64,000 nucleotides of DNA. Source: Apostichopus japonicus. Taxonomy: Eukaryota; Echinodermata; Holothuroidea; Aspidochirotida; Stichopodidae. Below, one piece after another: positions 58,530 to 64,000 of the stretch (position 1 is the first letter of the stretch; each line of letters opens with the position of its first letter). Position numbers and translations under genes: made by a program. The stretch is taken from the NCBI RefSeq assembly GCF_037975245.1, contig NC_092580.1:15880001-15944000 (forward strand), in the 5' to 3' direction. The notes below the pieces were generated by a model that searched no databases, had not been told where the DNA came from, and was given only the letters and a program-made list of their open reading frames with translations.

Positions 58530-60190
58530 GCCACTTGGTCCCCAGTGTAATCAAGCATACATGAAGACCACTTGGTCCCCAGTGTACTGAAGCATACATG
58601 GGGACCACTTGGTCCTCAGTGTACTGAAGCATACATGGAAACCACTTGGTCCCCAGTGTACTGAAGCATAAATAAGAACCACTTGGTCCCCAGTGTATTG
58701 AAGCATACATGGGGACCAGCTTGGTCCCCAGTGTACTGAAGCATACATAGGGGCCACTTGGTCCCCAGTGTAATCAAGCATACATGAAGACCACTTGGTC
58801 CCCAGTGTACTGAAGCATACATGGAAACCACTTGGTCCCCAGTGTACTGAAGCATACATGGAAACCACTTGGTCCCCAGTGTACTGAAGCATACATAGGA
58901 ACCACTTGGTCCCCAGTGTTATGAAGCATACATAGGGACCACTTGGTCCCCAGTGTACTGAAGCATACATAGGAACCACTTGGTCCCCAGTGTACTGGAG
59001 CATATATAGAGACCACTTGGTCCTCAGTGTACTGAAGCATACATAAGAACAACTTGGTCCCCAGTGTACTGAAGCATACATGGGGCCACTTGGTCCCCAG
59101 TGTAATGAAGCATACATGAAGACCACTTGGTCCCCAGTGTACTTGAGCATACATGGGGACCACTTGGTCCTCAGTGTACTGAAGCATACATGGAAACCAC
59201 TTGGTCCCCAGTGTACTGAAGCATAAATAAGAACCACTTGGTCCCCAGTGTATTGAAGCATACATAGGGACCACTTGGTCCCCAGTGTACTGAAGCATAC
59301 ATAGGGGCCACTTGGTCCCCAGTGTAATCAAGCATACATGAAGACCATTTGGTCCCCAGTGTACTGAAGCATACATGGAAACCACTTGGTCCCCAGTGTA
59401 CTGAAGCATACATGGAAACCACTTGGTCCCCAGTGTACTGAAGCATACATAGGAACCACTTGGTCCCCAGTGTTATGAAGCATTCATAGGGACCACTTGG
59501 TCCCCAGTGTACTGAAGCATACATAGGAACCACTTGGTCCCCAGTGTACTGGAGCATATATAGAGACCACTTGGTCCTCAGTGTACTGAAGCATACATAA
59601 GAACCACTTGGTCCCCAGTGTACTGAAGCATACATGGGGCCACTTGGTCCCCAGTGTAATGAAGCATACATGAAGACCACTTGGTCCCCAGTGTACTTGA
59701 GCATACATGGGGACCACTTGGTCCTCAGTGTACTGAAGCATACATGGAAACCACTTGGTCCCCAGTGTACTGAAGCATAAATAAGAACCACTTGGTCCCC
59801 AGTGTATTGAAGCATACATAGGGACCACTTGGTCCCCAGTGTACTGAAGCATACATAGGGGCCACTTGGTCCCCAGTGTAATCAAGCATACATGAAGACC
59901 ATTTGGTCCCCAGTGTACTGAAGCATACATGGAAACCACTTGGTCCCCAGTGTACTGAAGCATACATGGAAACCACTTGGTCCCCAGTGTACTGAAGCAT
60001 ACATAGGAACCACTTGGTCCCCAGTGTATTGAAGCATACATAGGGACCACTTGGTCCCCAGTGTACTGAAGCATACATAGGAACCACTTGGTCCCCAGTG
60101 TACTGGAGCATATATAGGGACCACTTGGTCCTCAGTGTACTGAAGCATACATAAGAACCACTTGGTCCCCAGTGTATTGAAGCATACATA
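58530..60190. repeat. Higher-order repeat, about 555 bp (15 x 37 bp), three copies
   Basis: Rare unit variants recur at a constant spacing. The AAATAAG variant starts at 58666, 59221 and 59775. The TAATCAAGC variant recurs at 58771, 59325 and 59879. Spacings of 554-555 bp equal 15 units, within one base. Boundaries are approximate. Confidence 0.85.
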
Positions 60191-60589
60191 GGGACCACTT
60201 GGTCCCCAGTGTACTGAAGCATACATAGGGGCCACTTGGTCCCCAGTGTAATGAAGCGTACATGAAGACCACTTGGTCCCCAGTGTACTGAAGCATACAT
60301 GGAAACCACTTGGTCCCCAGTGTACTGAAGCATACATGAAGACCACTTAGTCCCTAGTGTAATGAAGCATACATGAAGACCACTTGGTCCCCAGTGTACT
60401 GAAACATACATGGGGACCACTTGGTCCCCAGTGTACTGAAGCATACATGGAAACCACTTGGTCCCCAGTGTACTGAAGCATACATAGGAACCACTTGGTC
60501 CCCAGTGTATTGAAGCATACATAGGGACCACTTGGTCCCCAGTGTACTGAAGCATACATAGGGGCCACTTGGTCCCCAGTGTAATGAAG

Positions 60590-61700
60590 CATACATGAAG
60601 ACCACTTGGTCCCCAGTGTACTGAAGCATACATGGAGGCCACTTGGTCCTCAGTGTACTGAAGCCTACATAGGAACCACTTGGTCCCCAGTGTAATGAAG
60701 CATACATGAAGACCACTTGGTCTCCAGTGTACTGAAGCATATACGGGGGCCACTTGGTCCCCAGTGTACTGAAGCGTACATAGGGGCCACTTGGTCCCCA
60801 GTGTACTGAAGCATACATAGGAACCATTTGGTCCCCAGTGTACTTGAGCATATATAGGGACCACTTGGTCCCCAGTGTACTGAAGCATACATGGGAGCCA
60901 CTTGGTCCCCAATGTACTGAAGCATACATAAGGGCCACTTGGTCCTCAGTGTACTGAAGCCTACATAGGAACTACTTGGTCCCCAGTGTAATCAAGCATA
61001 CATAGGAACCACTTGGTCCCCAGTGTACTGAAGCATACATGGGGGCCACTTGGTCCCCAGTGTACTGAAGCATACATAGGAACCACTTGGTCCCCAGTGT
61101 ACTGAAGCATATATGGGAACCACTTGGTCCCCAGTGTACTGAAGCATACATTGGGGCCACTTGGTCCCCAGTGTACTGAAGCATACATAGGGGCCACTTG
61201 GTCCCCAGTGTAATGAAGCATACATGAAGACCACTTGGTCCCCAGTGTACTGAAGCATACATGGAGGCCACTTGGTCCTCAGTGTACTGAAGCCTACATA
61301 GGAACCACTTGGTCCCCCGTGTAATGAAGCATACATGAAGACCACTTGGTCTCCAGTGTACTGAAGCATATACGGGGGCCACTTGGTCCCCAGTGTACTG
61401 AAGCGTACATAGGGGCCACTTGGTCCCCAGTGTACTGAAGCATACATAGGAACCATTTGGTCCCCAGTGTACTTGAGCATATATAGGGACCACTTGGTCC
61501 CCAGTGTACTGAAGCATACATGGGAGCCACTTGGTCCCCAATGTACTGAAGCATACATAAGGGCCACTTGGTCCTCAGTGTACTGAAGCCTACATAGGAA
61601 CTACTTGGTCCCTAGTGTAATCAAGCATACATAGGAACCACTTGGTCCCCAGTGTACTGAAGCATACATGGGGGCCACTTGGTCCCCAGTGTACTGAAGC
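60590..61700. repeat. Higher-order repeat, 629 bp (17 x 37 bp), two copies
   Basis: The variant GCATATACGGGGGCC occurs at 60737 and 61366, exactly 629 bp (17 units) apart. The surrounding order of unit variants, including the GAAGCCTACATAGG units, matches almost base for base. Boundaries are approximate. Confidence 0.85.
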
Positions 61701-61739
61701 ATACATAGGAACCACTTGGTCCCCAGTGTACTGAAGCAT

Positions 61740-63040
61740 ATATGGGAACCACTTGGTCCCCAGTGTACTGAAGCATACATTGGGGCCACTTGGTCCCCAG
61801 TGTACTGAAGCATACATAGGAACCACTTGGTCCCCAGTGTACTGGAGCATATATAGGGACCACTTGGTCCCCAGTGTACTGAAGCATACATGGGGGCCAC
61901 TTGGTCCCCAATGTACTGAAGCATACATGGGGGCCACTTGGTCCTCAGTGTACTGAAGCCTACATAGGAACCACTTGGTCCCCAGTGTACTGAAGCATAC
62001 ATAGGAACCACTTGGTCCCCAGTGTACTGAAGCATATATGGGGACCACTTGGTCCCGAGTGTACTGATCGAAGCATACATGGGGACCACTTGGTCCCCAG
62101 TGTACTGAAGCATACATGGGGGCCACTTTGTCCCCAGTGTACTGAAGCATACATGGGGGCCACTTGGTCCCCAGTGTACTGAAACATACATGGGGGCCAC
62201 TTGGTCCCCAGTGTACTGAAACATACATGGGGGCCACTTGGTCCCCAGTGTACTGAAGCATACATGGGGACCACTTGGTCCCCAGTGTACTGAAGCATAC
62301 ATGGGGGCCACTTGGTCCCCAGTGTACTGAAGCATACATGGGGGCCACTTGGTCCTCAGTGTACTGAAGCATACATGGGCGCCACTTGGTCCTCAGTGTA
62401 CTGAAGCATACATGGGGGTCACTTGGTCCCCAGTGTACTGAAGCATACATTGGGGCCACTTGGTCCCCAGTGTACTGAAGCATACATAGGAACCACTTGG
62501 TCCCCAGTGTACTGGAGCATATATAGGGACCACTTGGTCCCCAGTGTACTGAAGCATACATGGGGGCCACTTGGTCCCCAATGTACTGAAGCATACATAA
62601 GGGCCACTTGGTCCTCAGTGTACTGAAGCCTACATAGGAACCACTTGGTCCCCAGTGTACTGAAGCATACATAGGAACCACTTGGTCCCCAGTGTACTGA
62701 AGCATATATGGGGACCACTTGGTCCCGAGTGTACTGATCAAAGCATACATGGGGACCACTTGGTCCCCAGTGTACTGAAGCATACATGGGGGCCACTTTG
62801 TCCCCAGTGTACTGAAGCATACATGGGGGCCACTTGGTCCCCAGTGTACTGAAGCATACATGGGGACCACTTGGTCCCCAGTGTACTGAAGCATACATGG
62901 GGGCCACTTGGTCCCCAGTGTACTGAAGCATACATGGGGGCCACTTGGTCCTCAGTGTACTGAAGCATACATGGGCGCCACTTGGTCCTCAGTGTACTGA
63001 AGCATACATGGGGGTCACTTGGTCCCCACATTATGAAGCA
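61740..63040. repeat. Higher-order repeat, 670 bp (18 x 37 + 4 bp), two copies
   Basis: A unit with a 4-bp insertion (GTGTACTGATCGAAGC or GTGTACTGATCAAAGC) follows a rare GGTCCCGAG variant at 62051 and 62721, 670 bp apart. That is 18 units plus the insertion. The CATTGGGG variants at about 61778 and 62448 show the same offset. Confidence 0.85.
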
Positions 63041-63051
63041 TACATGGGGGA

Positions 63052-63740
63052 TACAAATACCTTGTGTAATTTGTGTAGCATGACTGGTGATATTTGACTT
63101 CAATAGCCAGGATACCATGCAGTGTCATCTTTTACTTTAGCTGCTTGCTGAAGTTTTGCAGCTGCTATGGTAGAACACATCACTACATTGTCCATTTTTC
63201 TTGGATGTGTAAATCTACAGTGTCCCTTCTTCTCTCTCTTATATCAGAAAATTTTATTTACTAAGTTTACTGTGGGCTAATGTGTTACTTAAAAGTCCTT
63301 TGCTTTTTTGTTTTGTTTTTTTGAGCTAGTAGTCTCATCAAGTTTCATCAGATTTAGTAATGCAACTATGAATGAAAGTAGAAAAAATCAATTAAGATTT
63401 TACTGTATTAATAAAAGAAAAAAGGAAAAACATAGAAAATGTTTGCTATGTGCCAATGCTTTGCTTTCTTGTAAAAATATTAAAGATTCTTTCAAATTTC
63501 ACACATCCCCTTTATTACTTTTAAAGTAGGCTAGCTAATTTCATTGACTGTTTTCATGTCCACCACGCCCCCCCCCCCCACCCGATGTGCGGCACAGATA
63601 GGCTTGTGTAAGAAACTTGAGTATGTACTACAGTACTTCCCTTCTAATTCTACAACGGTAGTTAATATGACGCTATACAGATTCATCTTATCAATTTCTA
63701 TGGATTCATCAGACAAACGCGTGCAGTGACCGTTTCAATC
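63052..63740. other. Spacer between the two tandem arrays, no gene seen
   Basis: AT-rich unique sequence with T and A runs and a C run near 63569-63579. Short ORFs (at most 73 codons) on both strands are not recognisable. Confidence 0.5.
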
Positions 63741-63741
63741 C

Positions 63742-64000
63742 GGTGATGAATCTGGTGATAAATCTAAATCCTGTGATGAATCCTGTGATGAATCCTGTGA
63801 TGAATCCTGGGATGAATCCTGGGATGAATCCTGGGATGAATCCTGGGATGAATCCTGGGATGAATCCTGGGATGAATCCTGGGATGAATCCTGGGATGAA
63901 TCCTGGGATGAATCCTGGGATGAATCCTGGGATGAATCCTGGGATGAATCCTGGGATGAATCCTGGGATGAATCCTGGGATGAATCCTGGGATGAATCCT
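63742..64000. repeat. 12-bp minisatellite running off the window end
   Basis: Tandem GATGAATCCTGG units, about 19 good copies from roughly 63775 to 64000. They are preceded by degenerate versions (GATGAATCTG, GATAAATCTAAATCCTGT) and by three units ending in TGT instead of TGG. The last dozen or more units are identical. One plus frame reads DESW repeated, another MNPG, and the third has a stop in every unit. The array continues past 64000. Confidence 0.95.

Larger units (their letters stand above)
58133..63051. repeat. Tandem array of a 37-bp unit (about 130 copies, 4.9 kb)
   Basis: The unit on the plus strand is CCAGTGTACTGAAGCATACA followed by TRGGRRCCACTTGGTCC, 37 bp in all. Neighbouring copies differ by a few bases, chiefly in the segment after GCATACAT (AGGAA, GGGGA, GGGGG, GAAGA, GGAAA). 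The first units, 58133 to about 58370, are 56-bp versions with an extra 19 bp. Higher-order periods are visible inside. The unit contains a palindrome, and no minus-strand frame contains a stop, which gives spurious ORFs of up to 434 codons with a 37-residue period. I read it as a minisatellite or satellite block, not as coding sequence. Confidence 0.95.

Noticed and set aside
58551-62931. Long minus-strand ORFs (up to 434 codons) with YTGDQVVPMYASVHWGPSG-type repeats
   Set aside because: They follow arithmetically from a 37-bp stop-free unit, appear equivalently in all three frames, and lack splice signals, a signal peptide or a recognisable domain. Annotated as a tandem array instead.
58133-63051. 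CRISPR-like regular repeats
   Set aside because: Units are contiguous with no unique spacers, the repeats vary throughout, and the DNA is animal nuclear. This is a tandem satellite-type array.

Overview
This is eukaryotic, metazoan nuclear DNA. It is AT-rich, with long introns, consensus GT-AG splice sites and many simple repeats, including an unusual number of runs of 13-20 G or C. No bacterial, organellar or viral gene organisation is visible. The only protein-coding gene I can support is a plus-strand LRIG homologue (leucine-rich repeats and immunoglobulin-like domains; single-pass membrane protein). It spans about 51 kb in 16 coding exons, 2041-53236, and appears complete: 3504 nt, 1167 codons plus stop. 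An invertebrate deuterostome such as an echinoderm would fit the gene structure and the poly-G habit, but the species is an inference I cannot test here.

Layout. 1-2040 is upstream DNA with a CCAAT/octamer motif cluster, a possible 5' UTR splice acceptor and two short upstream ORFs. Exon 1 (2041-2243) encodes the signal peptide and LRRNT cap. Exons 2-9 (8798-46085) encode the leucine-rich repeats, and every intron there is phase 2. Exon 10 (46663-46826) encodes the LRRCT cap and switches the phase from 2 to 1. Exons 11-12 encode three Ig domains. Exon 13 encodes the transmembrane helix. Exons 13-16 encode a cytoplasmic tail of about 334 residues, and all of these introns are phase 1. Introns 1 (6.6 kb) and 2 (21.6 kb) take up much of the window and hold no gene I can support. 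Intron 8 carries a 373-bp non-autonomous hAT-type element with 16-bp terminal inverted repeats and an 8-bp target-site duplication. Other introns hold a 144-bp tandem duplication, a 157-nt pure pyrimidine tract, a 29-bp palindrome and a hairpin motif of retroelement type.

Downstream, 53237 to about 56540 holds the 3' UTR with two candidate polyadenylation signals. About 57090-57480 is a CpG-richer patch crowded with promoter-type motifs (CCAAT, CACGTG palindrome, YY1-like, ETS-like, perfect CRE). From 58133 to 63051 lies a tandem array of about 130 copies of a 37-bp unit, opening with a few 56-bp variant units. The array shows nested higher-order periods of about 555 bp (15 units), 629 bp (17 units) and 670 bp (18 units plus 4 bp). 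Because 37 is 1 modulo 3 and the unit has no stop in any minus frame, it produces long look-alike ORFs in all three minus frames that are most simply read as artefacts. The window ends inside a 12-bp minisatellite.

The LRIG call rests on domain order, conserved cysteines and tryptophans, family-typical sequence and fully consistent splice phases. I found no convincing new multi-gene system. The strongest unusual structure is the 37-bp array with its hairpin-forming unit and higher-order organisation.
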